Assembly (NCBI GenBank): GCA_905182025.1
Contig: CAJJAA010000034.1
Location: 1-64,000 of the forward strand
Direction: 5' to 3'
Length of the DNA: 64,000 nt
DNA from: an uncultured OM182 clade bacterium
GTDB taxonomy: Bacteria; Pseudomonadota; Gammaproteobacteria; Pseudomonadales; Azotimanducaceae
Part shown: positions 9,881-20,584 of the stretch, one piece after another
Layout: each line of letters starts with the position of its first letter
Numbering within the stretch: the first letter of the stretch is position 1
Program-made: the position numbers and the translations under genes
Notes under the pieces: generated by a model
What the model was told of the DNA's origin: nothing
What the model saw: the letters and a program-made list of their open reading frames with translations, nothing else
The model's database searches: none

Positions 9881-9966
9881 GCCTAACTCCTGCCTATTAA
9901 AAATGATTGAACCCTATAGCTGAAACAACCCGTGAATCTGGTTATCTCTGCCTTCATCTTGCGCAA

Positions 9967-10896
9967 TTACGACCTCAATTCCTTCGGTAAAGAAAACTCC
10001 ATGGTTTCTTCCCGTGTAACAATATTCTCTACAACCGATGGTTCTATACATTTTAATCTTGCAACGACTTGCTCGACAAGGCTTTCTGGTGCGCTTGCGC
10101 CCGATGTAATACCGACCGTCTGAATATCCTTAAACCATTCTTCAACGATCTCTGATTCATCATCGATCAAAAAGGATCGAACACCAAGACGAGACGCTAA
10201 CTCTTTCAAACGATTAGAATTCGAGCTATTCGGCGAACCGACAACAAGAATTAACTCACATTGCCCGGCCAGTTCCTTCACCGCATCTTGACGGTTTTGT
10301 GTTGCATAGCAAATATCATTCTTTGCTGGACCTTTGATAGTCGGGAGCTTATCCCTTAGCGCATCAATGACAGCAGCCGTGTCATCAACCGATAGCGTTG
10401 TTTGAGTGACAAAGGAAACAAAACCTTCATCTTGTATATTCAGCGTTTTAACGTCATCTACCGTCTCGACAAGGTGGATTTTGTTTGGGTCCGCAAACTG
10501 GCCCATGGTGCCTTCGACCTCAGGATGCCCTTCATGACCAATTAAAATTGTCTCTCGCCCTTCCTTAGAAAAACGCTTCACCTCATTGTGCACCTTAGTC
10601 ACCAACGGGCAGGTCGCATCAAAAACACGCAAATCTCTCTCGGCCGCCTCCAGACGCACCGCCTGAGACACGCCATGGGCGCTGTAAATAACTAATGCGC
10701 CAGCGGGAACTTCAGCTAGTTCATCAACAAATATCGCGCCCTTCGCGCGCAATTGAGAAACAACCGTTCTGTTATGAACAACTTCGTGCCGAACATAAAT
10801 GGGCGCACCGAACTGCACAAGCGCTCGATTTACAATCTCGATAGCCCGATCGACGCCTGCGCAAAAACCTCTCGGGTTCGCCAGTTTGATGAGCAT
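9967..10896 (-). CDS. ispH: 4-hydroxy-3-methylbut-2-enyl diphosphate reductase
   Basis: 309 residues, full length for IspH/LytB, the last enzyme of the MEP isoprenoid pathway, which makes IPP and DMAPP from HMBPP in the cytoplasm. The three iron-sulfur ligands are visible: Cys12 in NPRGFCAGV, Cys96 in FDATCPLV and Cys196 in NDICYATQ. Substrate-binding His residues lie in VVHN (41), SAHG (74) and EGHPEVEG (124), the last followed by the catalytic Glu126. The ATG overlaps the final base of fkpB. The lspA-fkpB-ispH order is conserved in gammaproteobacteria. Confidence 0.97.
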   Translation of the reverse strand: MLIKLANPRGFCAGVDRAIEIVNRALVQFGAPIYVRHEVVHNRTVVSQLRAKGAIFVDELAEVPAGALVIYSAHGVSQAVRLEAAERDLRVFDATCPLVTKVHNEVKRFSKEGRETILIGHEGHPEVEGTMGQFADPNKIHLVETVDDVKTLNIQDEGFVSFVTQTTLSVDDTAAVIDALRDKLPTIKGPAKNDICYATQNRQDAVKELAGQCELILVVGSPNSSNSNRLKELASRLGVRSFLIDDESEIVEEWFKDIQTVGITSGASAPESLVEQVVARLKCIEPSVVENIVTREETMEFSLPKELRS

Positions 10897-11375
10897 CAGG
10901 TTTTCACCCTCAGAATTTCATTTGAAATTCTCTTTACCGAGTCAATCGCCACTTCAAACAATATATTTTGCCCAGCCAGCGGGTGGTTAAAATCAACGTC
11001 GACGTACTTGTCATCGATATCAATGATAACGCCAGGGAGCTCAGCATTCTGTGCATCAGAAAATGACATCATCAAACCGATCGACAGGTTCATATTTGAT
11101 TGAAAACTGGACCGCTTGATTCTCTGCAGATTCTCTTCGTTATGAATACCGAAAGCATTTTCAGGCTCAATATTGACGACTTTTTCGTCCCCTGCAACAA
11201 GACCGAAAATAGATCGCTCAAAACCAGGCAAAAGATTACCGTCACCCACGGTAAAAGACACAACCTTCTCAGCGGTTGAATCAATCACCTCGCCATCCTC
11301 AAGCTTGATACTAAAACTAAGACCAACTTCAACGCCCGGCCCGATTGGGACGCCGCTATTCTTTTGTTTGACCAT
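10896..11375 (-). CDS. fkpB: FKBP-type peptidyl-prolyl cis-trans isomerase (SlpA/FkpB)
   Basis: I start at the ATG at 11375 ([20 protein letters not shown]), giving 159 residues, the usual size of SlpA-type FKBPs. A frame running further upstream to 11540 lies antisense-free but inside lspA and encodes a membrane-like stretch that is only the shifted reading of lspA. The FKBP fold is recognisable from [14 protein letters not shown], then [10 protein letters not shown], with the inserted chaperone flap typical of SlyD/SlpA. It isomerises peptidyl-proline bonds and acts as a folding helper in the cytoplasm. It overlaps lspA by 20 bases and ispH by one base. Confidence 0.9.
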   Translation of the reverse strand: MVKQKNSGVPIGPGVEVGLSFSIKLEDGEVIDSTAEKVVSFTVGDGNLLPGFERSIFGLVAGDEKVVNIEPENAFGIHNEENLQRIKRSSFQSNMNLSIGLMMSFSDAQNAELPGVIIDIDDKYVDVDFNHPLAGQNILFEVAIDSVKRISNEILRVKT

Positions 11376-11865
11376 TCGTGTTTTCCATTTCTTTTTTGTC
11401 AGCGTTTGTAAACATATCCAAAGCCAATAAGCAGGCACCAATAAAAATGGCGCTATCAGCAATGTTAAATGCAGGGAAGTAGTGGGATTGCCAGTGAACC
11501 ACGATAAAGTCGACCACACTGCCGGTTGCGACTCGGTCAATTAAATTACCAATCGCACCGCCCAGTATGAACGATAAACCAAGCGCTAGTCGTTTTTCCT
11601 GCAAACGAATTCGATATAACCAAATAGCAATAAACACACTCACACCGGCAGATACACAAACTAAGAACCAACGCTGCCAGCCACCTGCATCACTTAAAAA
11701 GCTAAAAGCCGCGCCTGTGTTATATAAAACCATCAGCTTGAATATTGGCAACACTTCGATCGTTTGACAATTTCCACGTTCGCACACAGCAAGTAAGCCG
11801 ACCATGTACCATTTGGTAAACTGGTCCAAAACCACGATCGTTAAACACAAAAATATATGCATCAT
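11356..11865 (-). CDS. lspA: Lipoprotein signal peptidase II
   Basis: 169 residues with four predicted membrane segments. Conserved motifs are NTGAAFSF (about 49-56), GGAIGNLIDR (102-111), VVDF with catalytic Asp119, and FNIADSAI with catalytic Asp137. It removes signal peptides from diacylated prolipoproteins at the inner membrane, so it serves lipoproteins such as LptE and the phospholipase-like protein in this window. The ATGA overlap with the ribF stop (11862-11865) indicates translational coupling. The N-terminus is slightly short compared with E. coli LspA but the first helix is present. Confidence 0.95.
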   Translation of the reverse strand: MMHIFLCLTIVVLDQFTKWYMVGLLAVCERGNCQTIEVLPIFKLMVLYNTGAAFSFLSDAGGWQRWFLVCVSAGVSVFIAIWLYRIRLQEKRLALGLSFILGGAIGNLIDRVATGSVVDFIVVHWQSHYFPAFNIADSAIFIGACLLALDMFTNADKKEMENTNGQTKE

Positions 11866-12794
11866 GAGGGGTGTTTCGCCTCAAAATAGGCTCGCGCAAC
11901 CATGACATCTTGAGCAATAGCGGTTTTTAGCTCATCCAGACCTTTAAACTTCTTCTCTTCTCGAATCTTTTTTCGGAACACCACCTTCACTGTCTTGCCA
12001 TACACGGTCTGTGAAAAATCAAACAAGTGCACCTCAAGAATGGGTTTCAGCGTGGCTTCATCCAGGGTCGGCCTAATACCGACATTTGCTACCCCTTGAT
12101 AGGTTCTATCCAAACCTTCTACCTCTACCGCATAAACCCCATCAACCGCAGCTCTATAGCGATGCAATTGTATATTGGCCGTCGCTGCGCCCAACGTACG
12201 TCCCAACTGGCGACCGTACACAACTTTGCCGGTTACCGAATAAGGCCGACCCAGCATTTCTTCAGCTTCATCAAACGCACCCGCGGCTAGAGACTCTCTT
12301 ATCCGAGTACTACTGACTCGAACACTCTCATAAACAAGCGTATGCAAGTTGGTGACTTCGAAATTGTGGATCTCACCGGCATCCAATAAATCTTGATACC
12401 CGCCACTACGGTCATTACCAAACTGAAAATCATCACCTACAAAAAGCGCCTTGATTGAAATATCATTGGTCAACATACCAATGAATTCAGCCACGGTTAA
12501 GGCGCGGGTTCGCTCATCAAATCGAAAGCACAAGACCAAATCAATACCCAGCTCTGACAACAGCTCGACCCGCTCTCTGAACCGAGTCAAACGGGCCGGC
12601 GCATGACCAAAATACTCTTTTGGCAGTGGCTCAAAACAAATCAACATCGAAGGCACCTGTAGTTGTTTTGCCTTGTCTTTTACTTGCTCTAAAATTGCCT
12701 GATGGCCGAGATGCACGCCATCAAAATTACCAATCGTCGCAACACAGCCACGATGGTGAGGTTTGATATTCTGTATACCGCGTATTACTTCCAT
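11862..12794 (-). CDS. ribF: Bifunctional riboflavin kinase/FAD synthetase
   Basis: 310 residues. The N-terminal adenylyltransferase domain shows ATIGNFDGVHLGHQ (about 19-31), the nucleotidyltransferase HxGH motif, and SSTRIRESL. The C-terminal flavokinase domain starts around residue 185 with GRQLGRTLGAATANIQLH. Most RibF proteins read GFPTAN here, so the P-to-A change is a mild variation. The enzyme phosphorylates riboflavin to FMN and adenylates it to FAD. It starts directly after the murJ stop and overlaps lspA by four bases, the standard murJ-ribF-(ileS)-lspA neighbourhood with ileS absent. Confidence 0.95.
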   Translation of the reverse strand: MEVIRGIQNIKPHHRGCVATIGNFDGVHLGHQAILEQVKDKAKQLQVPSMLICFEPLPKEYFGHAPARLTRFRERVELLSELGIDLVLCFRFDERTRALTVAEFIGMLTNDISIKALFVGDDFQFGNDRSGGYQDLLDAGEIHNFEVTNLHTLVYESVRVSSTRIRESLAAGAFDEAEEMLGRPYSVTGKVVYGRQLGRTLGAATANIQLHRYRAAVDGVYAVEVEGLDRTYQGVANVGIRPTLDEATLKPILEVHLFDFSQTVYGKTVKVVFRKKIREEKKFKGLDELKTAIAQDVMVARAYFEAKHPS

Positions 12795-14360
12795 CTACCT
12801 AACCCATTCCTTAAACCGAATCCCGACCATCAGCAAACCGAGTCCGTAAATAATACCGCCAACCCCACACACCGCCAACATGATACCGAGCCGAACCCAA
12901 AAACCCATTTCAAACCAAACTTCCTGAGGCGGAGACGCATAAAGCAAAAATGTCACCATCAAACCATTGGCCGCCAAGAGCTGGAGGATCAGTTTGAGCC
13001 AGCCTGCTTGCAGAATGTAGGCCGCCTTTTTTCTCAACCCATAAAACAACAAGCCTGCATTCAGAAAGGCCGAAAGTGAAGTCGCCAACGCGAGCCCTGC
13101 ATGTTTGAAGTTCCATACCAGCAATAGATTCAACACCATATTTGCCGCCAGAGCGATTATTCCATATCGCACAGGGGTACTCATATCCTGCCGCGCATAG
13201 TAACCCGGCGCCAACACCTTCACGAACATGTGTCCAAGCAATCCAATGCCATACGCACTTAAACTCAACGCAGACATTTCAACATCACGCTGAGTCATCT
13301 CACCTTGATAAAAAAGAGTTGTAATCAGGCTCTCAGATAACACCACCAACGCCAATGAGGCAGGAATACCAAACAGACAGACCATTCGCAAAGCCCAATC
13401 GATTGTCCTCGAAAACTCTTCAGATTGATCTGCCTTTAACATCGACAGACTCGGCAACACCACGGTCGCGATCGCAATGCCGAACAGCGCCAAAGGTAAT
13501 TCCAACAGGCGGTCTGAGTAGTAGAGCCAGGACAAACTGCCTGTTTCAAGAAATGATGCTAACACTGTATCCAGCAACAAATTAATTTGCCCAACTGAAA
13601 CACCAAAAAGCGCAGGCAACATCAACGTCATGACCTTTTTAACACCGGCATGCTGGAAATCGATTCTGGGCGGAACCAATAGGCGCTGCCGCGCCAGAAA
13701 TGGTAACTGAAAGGTCAATTGGACAACGCCAGCAATCAGGACACCCCAAGCTAATCCGACCACGGGAGAATCCATTAAAGGGGATAGATATATCGCAGCA
13801 AGAATCAATGAGACATTGAGTAAAACAGGGGTAAATGCCGGGGCCGCGAACTTGCCATAACTATTTAAAATGGCGCCCGCAAGCGCGGTCATACAAATAA
13901 GAAGCACATATGGGAAGGTAATACGCAACATCTCAGAGGCAAGCGCCAATTTCTCGATCTCACCGCCATAAACATAGCCCGCGGCGAATACGGCGATAAT
14001 GACCGGCGCTGCGAGCACGCCAACTACCGAGATTGCCACGAGACAAAAGCCCAAACTACCACTGACGCTGCTTATCAGATCGCGAATTTCAGCAGGATTA
14101 TCTCTGTTTCGGTATTCAGACAATACGGGCACAAAGGCTTGTGAAAAGGCGCCCTCACCGAATAACCGCCGAAAAAAATTCGGTATACGAAATGCCAGAA
14201 AAAAGGTATCTGCGCTGCTACCTGCGCCAAAAAAATTCGCGATCACCATATCCCTAACAAGTCCTAGGACTCGCGAGAATAGGGTCATCAAAGAAACCAC
14301 ACCGCTGGATTTCAATAACCCTTTGTCATTCGTTTCAGTTTGAGGCTGGCTCTCTTTCAT
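12795..14360 (-). CDS. murJ: Lipid II flippase MurJ
   Basis: 521 residues, a polytopic MOP-superfamily membrane protein with about 14 helices. The N-terminal signature after a 14-residue hydrophilic start is [20 protein letters not shown], then [20 protein letters not shown] and [10 protein letters not shown], all classic MurJ/MviN. It flips lipid-linked peptidoglycan precursor across the inner membrane. It is the first gene of the minus-strand run that ends in the pilus genes and is transcribed divergently from rpsT, as in many gammaproteobacteria. Confidence 0.95.
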   Translation of the reverse strand: MKESQPQTETNDKGLLKSSGVVSLMTLFSRVLGLVRDMVIANFFGAGSSADTFFLAFRIPNFFRRLFGEGAFSQAFVPVLSEYRNRDNPAEIRDLISSVSGSLGFCLVAISVVGVLAAPVIIAVFAAGYVYGGEIEKLALASEMLRITFPYVLLICMTALAGAILNSYGKFAAPAFTPVLLNVSLILAAIYLSPLMDSPVVGLAWGVLIAGVVQLTFQLPFLARQRLLVPPRIDFQHAGVKKVMTLMLPALFGVSVGQINLLLDTVLASFLETGSLSWLYYSDRLLELPLALFGIAIATVVLPSLSMLKADQSEEFSRTIDWALRMVCLFGIPASLALVVLSESLITTLFYQGEMTQRDVEMSALSLSAYGIGLLGHMFVKVLAPGYYARQDMSTPVRYGIIALAANMVLNLLLVWNFKHAGLALATSLSAFLNAGLLFYGLRKKAAYILQAGWLKLILQLLAANGLMVTFLLYASPPQEVWFEMGFWVRLGIMLAVCGVGGIIYGLGLLMVGIRFKEWVR

Positions 14361-14409
14361 AAATTTATTTTACCGTAATTCCAAACGCGGTATTCATGAC
14401 AGTTACTCA

Positions 14410-14438
14410 TTGACAAATTCAGATCCAATCGGCATAGT
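14410..14438 (+). promoter_or_regulatory. Predicted sigma-70 promoter of rpsT
   Basis: TTGACA at 14410-14415 is followed by a 17-base spacer and CATAGT at 14433-14438. The start codon of rpsT is 44 bases further on, leaving a short leader. Only the hexamers and spacing support it. Confidence 0.6.
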
Positions 14439-14481
14439 AGCGCACCTTATTTTTCAGTCCCTTTTCGAGGATAATTCAACA

Positions 14482-14748
14482 GTGGCTAATACCGCACAAG
14501 CGCGAAAACGAGCACGACAAGCTGAAGTTAGCAGAAAACATAACGCGAGCCAGCGTTCAGCTATGCGTACCGCAATTAAGAAGACCCTTTCAGCAGTTGA
14601 GAGTGGTGACTACGAAGTAGCAACGTCAGCCTATGCGGCAGTCGTTCCTGTTCTGGATCGAGCCGTTACGCACGGCATCATCCAAAAGAACAAAGCTGCG
14701 CGTCATAAGTCTAGACTCAATACAAAAGTGAAAGCACTTAAAGCCTGA
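14482..14748 (+). CDS. rpsT: 30S ribosomal protein S20
   Basis: 88 residues, starting with GTG at 14482 after a GAGG ribosome site 11 bases upstream. The protein begins [20 protein letters not shown] and continues with [14 protein letters not shown], the S20 signature; it is rich in Lys, Arg and Ala. S20 binds 16S rRNA early in 30S assembly. An in-frame upstream extension to 14410 overlaps the promoter and is rejected. A GTG start is of interest because non-ATG starts are known for S20 (UUG in E. coli) and are linked to its autogenous translation control. It is convergent with proB, with only 10 bases between stops. Confidence 0.95.
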   Translation: MANTAQARKRARQAEVSRKHNASQRSAMRTAIKKTLSAVESGDYEVATSAYAAVVPVLDRAVTHGIIQKNKAARHKSRLNTKVKALKA

Positions 14749-14758
14749 TTCCTAAAGT

Positions 14759-15889
14759 CTAGACAATCACCATATTGTCTCGATGAATTAGTTCTTGCTC
14801 ACCTTCGTATCCAAGTATTCTCTTAATTTCTGAACTAGAGCAACCGCAAATCGCGGTTGCCTCTTCTGTGCTGTAATTAATTAACCCTTTCGCTATATGA
14901 TTGCCTTGCACATCAATGCAGGCAACCAATTCGCCTCGGGTGAACTTTCCTTTCACACTTTTTACACCCACGGGTAGCAAGCTGCGACCCTCTTTCTTGA
15001 GCACGCGTACGGCACCGTCATCGAGCGTTAATGTTCCTTTCGGCTGCAGCGCCGCAAGCCACTGCTTTCGCGACACAAGCGTCTCCTGCCCGGCCAGTAA
15101 CAAGGTACCCATGACGACACCCTGCTGCAGTTGTTGAATCACATTGTCGGCCATGCCGTTCGCAATAACCGTGTTAGCGCCACTGCGGGCAGCGGTTTTC
15201 GCCGCCAGCAATTTTGTAATCATGCCGCCTCGACCCAGCTCACCACCCTCACCGGCCATGGCGAGTAAGTCAGGGTTATTCACCATGCTGCCTGTAATCA
15301 ACGTCGCATTGGGGTTACTACGGGGGTCCGCGTCAAACAGCCCATCCTGATCAGTTAAGAGTAGAAGCGTCTCAGCATCAATCAAGTTAGCAACCAATGC
15401 CGCAAGACTATCATTGTCGCCGAACCTAATTTCGTCCGTGACAACCGTATCGTTCTCATTAACGACGGGAATGACATCCAACATCAACAGACTATTCAAC
15501 GTGCCTCTCGCGTTGATGTAGCGTTCACGGGACTTCAAATCTTCATGGGTAAGTAATATCTGCGCTGTGTGCAATCCGTATTTCTGGAACTGCGATTCAT
15601 ATGCTTGCACAAGACCCATCTGACCTACCGCTGCAGCAGCCTGCAGTAGCTGAATGGAGCTAGGGCGAAGGGTCATATTGAGACGACTCATACCCTCAGC
15701 TACGGCGCCTGAAGACACAATAACCACTTTGATTCCCGCGCGGTGCAAAGCGACAATTTGCTCAACCCAAGACTCGATCAGATCCAGCGCCAAACCAGAT
15801 CCATTCTTGGTTAACAACGAACTGCCAATCTTGATCACCCAAGTTGTGCCGGCAGAAAAATCAGAGGTATCGATAGATGGAGTACTCAT
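14759..15889 (-). CDS. proB: Glutamate 5-kinase
   Basis: 376 residues. An amino-acid-kinase domain (VIKIGSSLLTKNGSGL, then VSSGAVAEGM, and NENDTVVTDEIRFGDNDSLA) is followed by a C-terminal PUA domain from about residue 280. This is the full-length two-domain form. It phosphorylates glutamate in the first step of proline synthesis and is normally feedback-inhibited by proline. It starts 8 bases after the obgE stop; obgE-proB is a frequent pair. Confidence 0.96.
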   Translation of the reverse strand: MSTPSIDTSDFSAGTTWVIKIGSSLLTKNGSGLALDLIESWVEQIVALHRAGIKVVIVSSGAVAEGMSRLNMTLRPSSIQLLQAAAAVGQMGLVQAYESQFQKYGLHTAQILLTHEDLKSRERYINARGTLNSLLMLDVIPVVNENDTVVTDEIRFGDNDSLAALVANLIDAETLLLLTDQDGLFDADPRSNPNATLITGSMVNNPDLLAMAGEGGELGRGGMITKLLAAKTAARSGANTVIANGMADNVIQQLQQGVVMGTLLLAGQETLVSRKQWLAALQPKGTLTLDDGAVRVLKKEGRSLLPVGVKSVKGKFTRGELVACIDVQGNHIAKGLINYSTEEATAICGCSSSEIKRILGYEGEQELIHRDNMVIV

Positions 15890-15897
15890 ATTGTCAT

Positions 15898-17103
<1,206 letters not shown>

Positions 17104-17121
17104 TCACATAAATGATAGATA

Positions 17122-17155
17122 AAAAAAAGCCCCGTCGATGACAGGGCTTTTTTTA
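17122..17155 (-). terminator. Rho-independent terminator or attenuator between rpmA and obgE
   Basis: AGCCC at 17129-17133 can pair with GGGCT at 17145-17149 around an 11-base loop. The stem is flanked by an A run (17122-17129) on the left and a T run (17149-17155) on the right, so it can work on either strand. In the minus direction it lies between rpmA (ends 17170) and obgE (starts 17088), so it would reduce read-through from the ribosomal genes into obgE. Confidence 0.8.
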
Positions 17156-17169
17156 TAACTTTGATTCGC

Positions 17170-17430
17170 TTAAGCCTCTGCGACGATGTCCACAAACCTG
17201 CGATTTTTCGGACCCCGAACCGCAAATTGAACTTTACCACCTGCTTTTGCAAATAACGTATGGTCTTTTCCACAACCCACATTTTTTCCTGGGTGAAACT
17301 TCGTGCCTCTCTGACGCACGATGATGTTACCCGGCACAACATCTTGTCCGCCGTACATCTTTACACCCAGTCGTTTCGATTCCGAGTCTCTGCCGTTACG
17401 AGTACTACCACCAGCTTTTTTATGAGCCAT
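17170..17430 (-). CDS. rpmA: 50S ribosomal protein L27
   Basis: 86 residues, beginning [20 protein letters not shown] and carrying [20 protein letters not shown], the L27 signature. The N-terminal tail reaches the peptidyl-transferase centre. There is no Firmicutes-type cleavable N-terminal extension, consistent with a proteobacterium. It follows rplU after 3 bases and is followed by a terminator hairpin. Confidence 0.97.
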   Translation of the reverse strand: MAHKKAGGSTRNGRDSESKRLGVKMYGGQDVVPGNIIVRQRGTKFHPGKNVGCGKDHTLFAKAGGKVQFAVRGPKNRRFVDIVAEA

Positions 17431-17433
17431 TGT

Positions 17434-17748
17434 CTAACCTCCAGAAATCTCAGTGATTTTTATCTTTGTGTATGACTGCCTATGACCGGCTTGACGGCGA
17501 TAGTGCTTACGTCGTCGCATCTTAATGATACGGATTTTCTTGCCGCGGCCGTGTTCTACAACCTCGGCAGTTACCTTGCCACCTTCTACGAAGGGCGCGC
17601 CAATTTTAACGTCAGCGCCTTCACCAATCATCATGACTTCACTGAAATCAATGATTTGGCCTGTCTCGGCGTCCAATTTCTCTAGTTCAAGCACTTCGCC
17701 TGGTTCAACGCGATGCTGCTTACCACCACTTTTAATTACAGCGTACAT
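17434..17748 (-). CDS. rplU: 50S ribosomal protein L21
   Basis: 104 residues, [20 protein letters not shown] at the start and [20 protein letters not shown] near the end, standard L21. It binds 23S rRNA in the large subunit. It is the promoter-proximal gene of rplU-rpmA, with a leader of about 160 bases from the predicted promoter, long enough to hold regulatory structure, although I see no defined one. Confidence 0.97.
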   Translation of the reverse strand: MYAVIKSGGKQHRVEPGEVLELEKLDAETGQIIDFSEVMMIGEGADVKIGAPFVEGGKVTAEVVEHGRGKKIRIIKMRRRKHYRRQAGHRQSYTKIKITEISGG

Positions 17749-17915
17749 TATTTATTCACTCTAATAATTCGACTAATATCGTTCGATCGTTACCTGACTC
17801 TACTCGACCTTGAAATTCATGGGGTCATGCTATTTCGTGCTAACTAACTCAGTAAATCTAGCAATGCTGAGTCGCGCACCTAAGCCATAGGTCTTGCCCA
17901 TATTCAGGGTGCGCA

Positions 17916-17944
17916 ATTCTACGGCAAGGGCTCTAGTCAATCAA
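17916..17944 (-). promoter_or_regulatory. Predicted sigma-70 promoter of rplU-rpmA
   Basis: Read on the minus strand: TTGATT (17939-17944), a 17-base spacer, and TAGAAT (17916-17921). It points to rplU. It lies in the 384-base gap between rplU and ispB, which also contains the ispB promoter; I see no gene or RNA in the remainder of that gap. Confidence 0.55.
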
Positions 17945-18056
17945 GCAGCTATTCACCTTATTTACTGAGGCCTTAATAAAGGCAAACAACATGCGCTGCG
18001 ACTTGCTCGAGAGCGCATCAGTCTCCCCCCATTGAACGCGTGATTGAACCGCCTGC

Positions 18057-18085
18057 TTGACACGATGTCGCGCCAACTCTAGCAT
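18057..18085 (+). promoter_or_regulatory. Predicted sigma-70 promoter of ispB
   Basis: A consensus TTGACA at 18057-18062, a 17-base spacer and TAGCAT at 18080-18085 lie 47 bases before the ispB start and diverge from the rplU promoter. Confidence 0.6.
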
Positions 18086-18132
18086 TCGGCCTTCAGGTGC
18101 ACGCCCGCACCAATTTTGAGGTAGTCCGCTAG

Positions 18133-19116
18133 GTGAGTGTCGCGTCTAAAATGAAATTGCCCTTCTTAACCGTCGTTGAAAACGACTTTGGCGCCGTCAA
18201 TCAACTCATCCTTGAGAGTCTCTCCTCACATGTACCTTTAGTCGAGGAAATCTCGAATTATCTCATCGAGGCCGGTGGCAAACGATTGCGGCCCATTTTA
18301 GTGCTTCTGTCTGCCAAAGCCTGCGGTTACCAGCAGACTCAACATATTAGCCTAGCAGCGATCATTGAATTTCTACATACAGCCATGCTACTGCACGACG
18401 ATGTTGTTGACGCATCGGATCTTCGCCGGGGACGAAAAACGGTCAATGCCGCTTGGGGAAATCCCGCAAGTGTTCTGGTAGGCGACTTTCTGCATTCCCG
18501 TGCCTTTGAAATGATGGTTGAAATTGGCGACATGAAAGTGATGCAAATACTGTCCCATGCAACTAACACCATTGCAGAGGGTGAAGTTCAACAGCTCACC
18601 AATATTCGAAACCCTCATATTACTGAAGCAGACTATCTGCAAGTCATTAGTCGCAAAACAGCGATGCTATTCGAAGCAGCTTCGCACTCAGGTGCGGTTT
18701 TAGCTCATGGCACGCTAGAACAACAAACCGCTCTACAAGCTTATGGCCTGCATCTCGGCAGAGCCTTCCAATTAGTCGATGACGTACTCGATTACAAAGG
18801 CACGGCAGACGATATGGGCAAGAACATTGGCGATGATCTGGCGGAAGGCAAAGCCACACTGCCTCTTATCGTCGCAATGCGAGACGGAGAGCCCGACCAG
18901 GCAGATTTTGTTCGCCAAGCTATACTGAACGGAGGCGTTGAAAATCTGGATCGTATCGCACAGATCGTCGAGGCCGCTGGTGGCCTAAAATACACCAGTG
19001 AGCTGGCGGTGCGGGAAACGACAGCCGCCATTGAATCCTTGGCCTCATTGCCAGATTCACCCTACAAAACAGCGATGTTGAACTTGGCTGAATTTTCTAT
19101 CAGCAGGAACCACTAA
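18133..19116 (+). CDS. ispB: Octaprenyl diphosphate synthase
   Basis: 327 residues. A trans-type polyprenyl synthase with both Asp-rich motifs: DDVVD at 89-93 (FARM) and DDVLD at 216-220 (SARM), plus GGKRLRP at 48-54. It extends farnesyl diphosphate with IPP to make the ubiquinone side chain. The GTG at 18133 follows a GAGGTAG-like site; an ATG at 18151 (MKLPFLTVVENDF) is an alternative start. Position beside rplU-rpmA, divergent, is the standard gammaproteobacterial arrangement. Confidence 0.93.
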   Translation: MSVASKMKLPFLTVVENDFGAVNQLILESLSSHVPLVEEISNYLIEAGGKRLRPILVLLSAKACGYQQTQHISLAAIIEFLHTAMLLHDDVVDASDLRRGRKTVNAAWGNPASVLVGDFLHSRAFEMMVEIGDMKVMQILSHATNTIAEGEVQQLTNIRNPHITEADYLQVISRKTAMLFEAASHSGAVLAHGTLEQQTALQAYGLHLGRAFQLVDDVLDYKGTADDMGKNIGDDLAEGKATLPLIVAMRDGEPDQADFVRQAILNGGVENLDRIAQIVEAAGGLKYTSELAVRETTAAIESLASLPDSPYKTAMLNLAEFSISRNH

Positions 19117-19216
19117 GCCCAGCACCAAACAGGAAGCAGTTAAGCCAAAAGTAAGCGCGGCAGCAAACAAAGAGATACTGCTCTTATGCGCTGCGCGCCA
19201 ACGTCAATGATCCTGC

Positions 19217-19239
19217 CTCGTACAATTACCGTGTACGAG
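19217..19239. repeat. Perfect 8-bp inverted repeat upstream of the phospholipase-like gene
   Basis: CTCGTACA (19217-19224) and TGTACGAG (19232-19239) are perfect inverted arms around a 7-base loop. No T run follows, so it is not a typical terminator. It could be an operator for the gene starting at 19352 or a weak end to the ispB transcript. Function unknown. Confidence 0.5.
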
Positions 19240-19351
19240 CACTGCTATGCTACCGCCAACTAAAGTGAAGACACTCTTAAAAACTTCGCGACTAACGTTC
19301 CCTACGATCATCACGTAACGTAAGCTAACGCATATTTATTGGGATATTGCG

Positions 19352-20434
19352 ATGAGCAGACTGGTCACTTATTTTGGCGCAATCTTATCAACTATTGGCC
19401 TACTCGCCAGTTGCACCTCGAGCCCAGCATTCAACGAACTACAATTCATTGGCAGCCATAATAGTTACAAGCAGGCAATCGACCCGGCACTATTAGGTCA
19501 GATCGCCGCATCAAGCAGCGCACTGGCCGCATCCCTCGACTACTCTCACCCACCATTGAACAAGCAACTCGACCTGGGCTTAAGGAAATTGGAGCTTGAT
19601 ATATTAGATGATCCGATCGGAGGGTTATATCAGACCCCACTAGGACTCAAACGTATCGCCTCACCCTCTTTCTACTCGTCAGAATCAATGCTCACACCTG
19701 GCTTCAAAGTTATGCATGTCCAAGACATCGATTTTAGAAGTCACTGCCAACTCTTTTCACAATGCCTAGCCAACTTACGCGCTTGGTCTGATGCAAACCC
19801 TAAACATTTTCCAATCGTGATCACTATCAACGCCAAAGACGACGCAATCGAACAACCGGAATTTGTTCGCCCTCTGCCCTTTAACGCCGACTCATGGAAC
19901 AGATTAGATCTGGCAATCAGGGCGGCTCTCGAAAATAAACTATTCACACCTGACGATCTCAGAGGTTCGCACTCAAGTCTCTACTCAGCAATCCAAGCAG
20001 GATGGCCAAGTCTCAACACACTACGAGGGAAATTTATTTTCGTGCTGGATCACAGCGGACCAAAGCTTGAAACCTATATTGAAGGTCATACCGCTCTGCG
20101 AAATCGCGCCATGTTTGTCAATGCGATGGAGGGCACGCCCGAAGCTGCTATTCGGATTGTTAACGACCCCACAGAGCAATTCGACTATATTCAATCTCTC
20201 GTAACCCAAGGTTATGTCGTACGAACACGGGCTGACGCTGACACTGTTGAAGCACGTACAGGTGAAACGAAACGAAGGACTTCAGCCTTCAGCAGTGGCG
20301 CTCAGATAATTAGCACTGATTACTATCAAGAAAAAAATCAATTCGGCACCAACTACAACGTCAGATTCTCTAAAGGCATCATCGCCCGCTGCAACCCTGT
20401 TGCATCTAAAGAGGATTGTGAGTTCTCATACTAA
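19352..20434 (+). CDS. Lipoprotein related to calcium-dependent phosphatidylinositol phospholipase C
   Basis: 360 residues. The N-terminus has a lipoprotein signal (GAILSTIGLLASC, Cys21), so it should be anchored in the cell envelope after LspA cleavage. The mature part begins with FIGSHNSYK (His36), then HPPLNKQLDLGLRKLELDI with Glu81 and Asp83, and KVMHVQDIDF (His122). These positions match the two catalytic His and the calcium ligands of the Ca2+-dependent PI-PLC family. The C-terminal half (RTRADADTVEAR, ISTDYY) also fits a TIM-barrel end. It probably cleaves a phosphodiester lipid head group at the cell surface or periplasm; the substrate cannot be read from sequence. It stands alone between ispB and a peptide transporter. 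Confidence 0.75.
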   Translation: MSRLVTYFGAILSTIGLLASCTSSPAFNELQFIGSHNSYKQAIDPALLGQIAASSSALAASLDYSHPPLNKQLDLGLRKLELDILDDPIGGLYQTPLGLKRIASPSFYSSESMLTPGFKVMHVQDIDFRSHCQLFSQCLANLRAWSDANPKHFPIVITINAKDDAIEQPEFVRPLPFNADSWNRLDLAIRAALENKLFTPDDLRGSHSSLYSAIQAGWPSLNTLRGKFIFVLDHSGPKLETYIEGHTALRNRAMFVNAMEGTPEAAIRIVNDPTEQFDYIQSLVTQGYVVRTRADADTVEARTGETKRRTSAFSSGAQIISTDYYQEKNQFGTNYNVRFSKGIIARCNPVASKEDCEFSY

Positions 20435-20584
20435 TCTGCCAAAAATCAGAGCAAAGGATTTATTATCGCCAAGTTCTTACACGGCGATGCGAACCAGCAA
20501 TGTTAGTATCACTCATAGCGGACGACCTGGTTGGTCGATTCAGAAGAACAGATAAGAAAATTTTAGAAACCAATCGGACAATGC

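Noticed and set aside
11376-11540. N-terminal extension of fkpB with a membrane-like segment
   Set aside because: It is a shifted reading of lspA; SlpA-type FKBPs start at the ATG at 11375.
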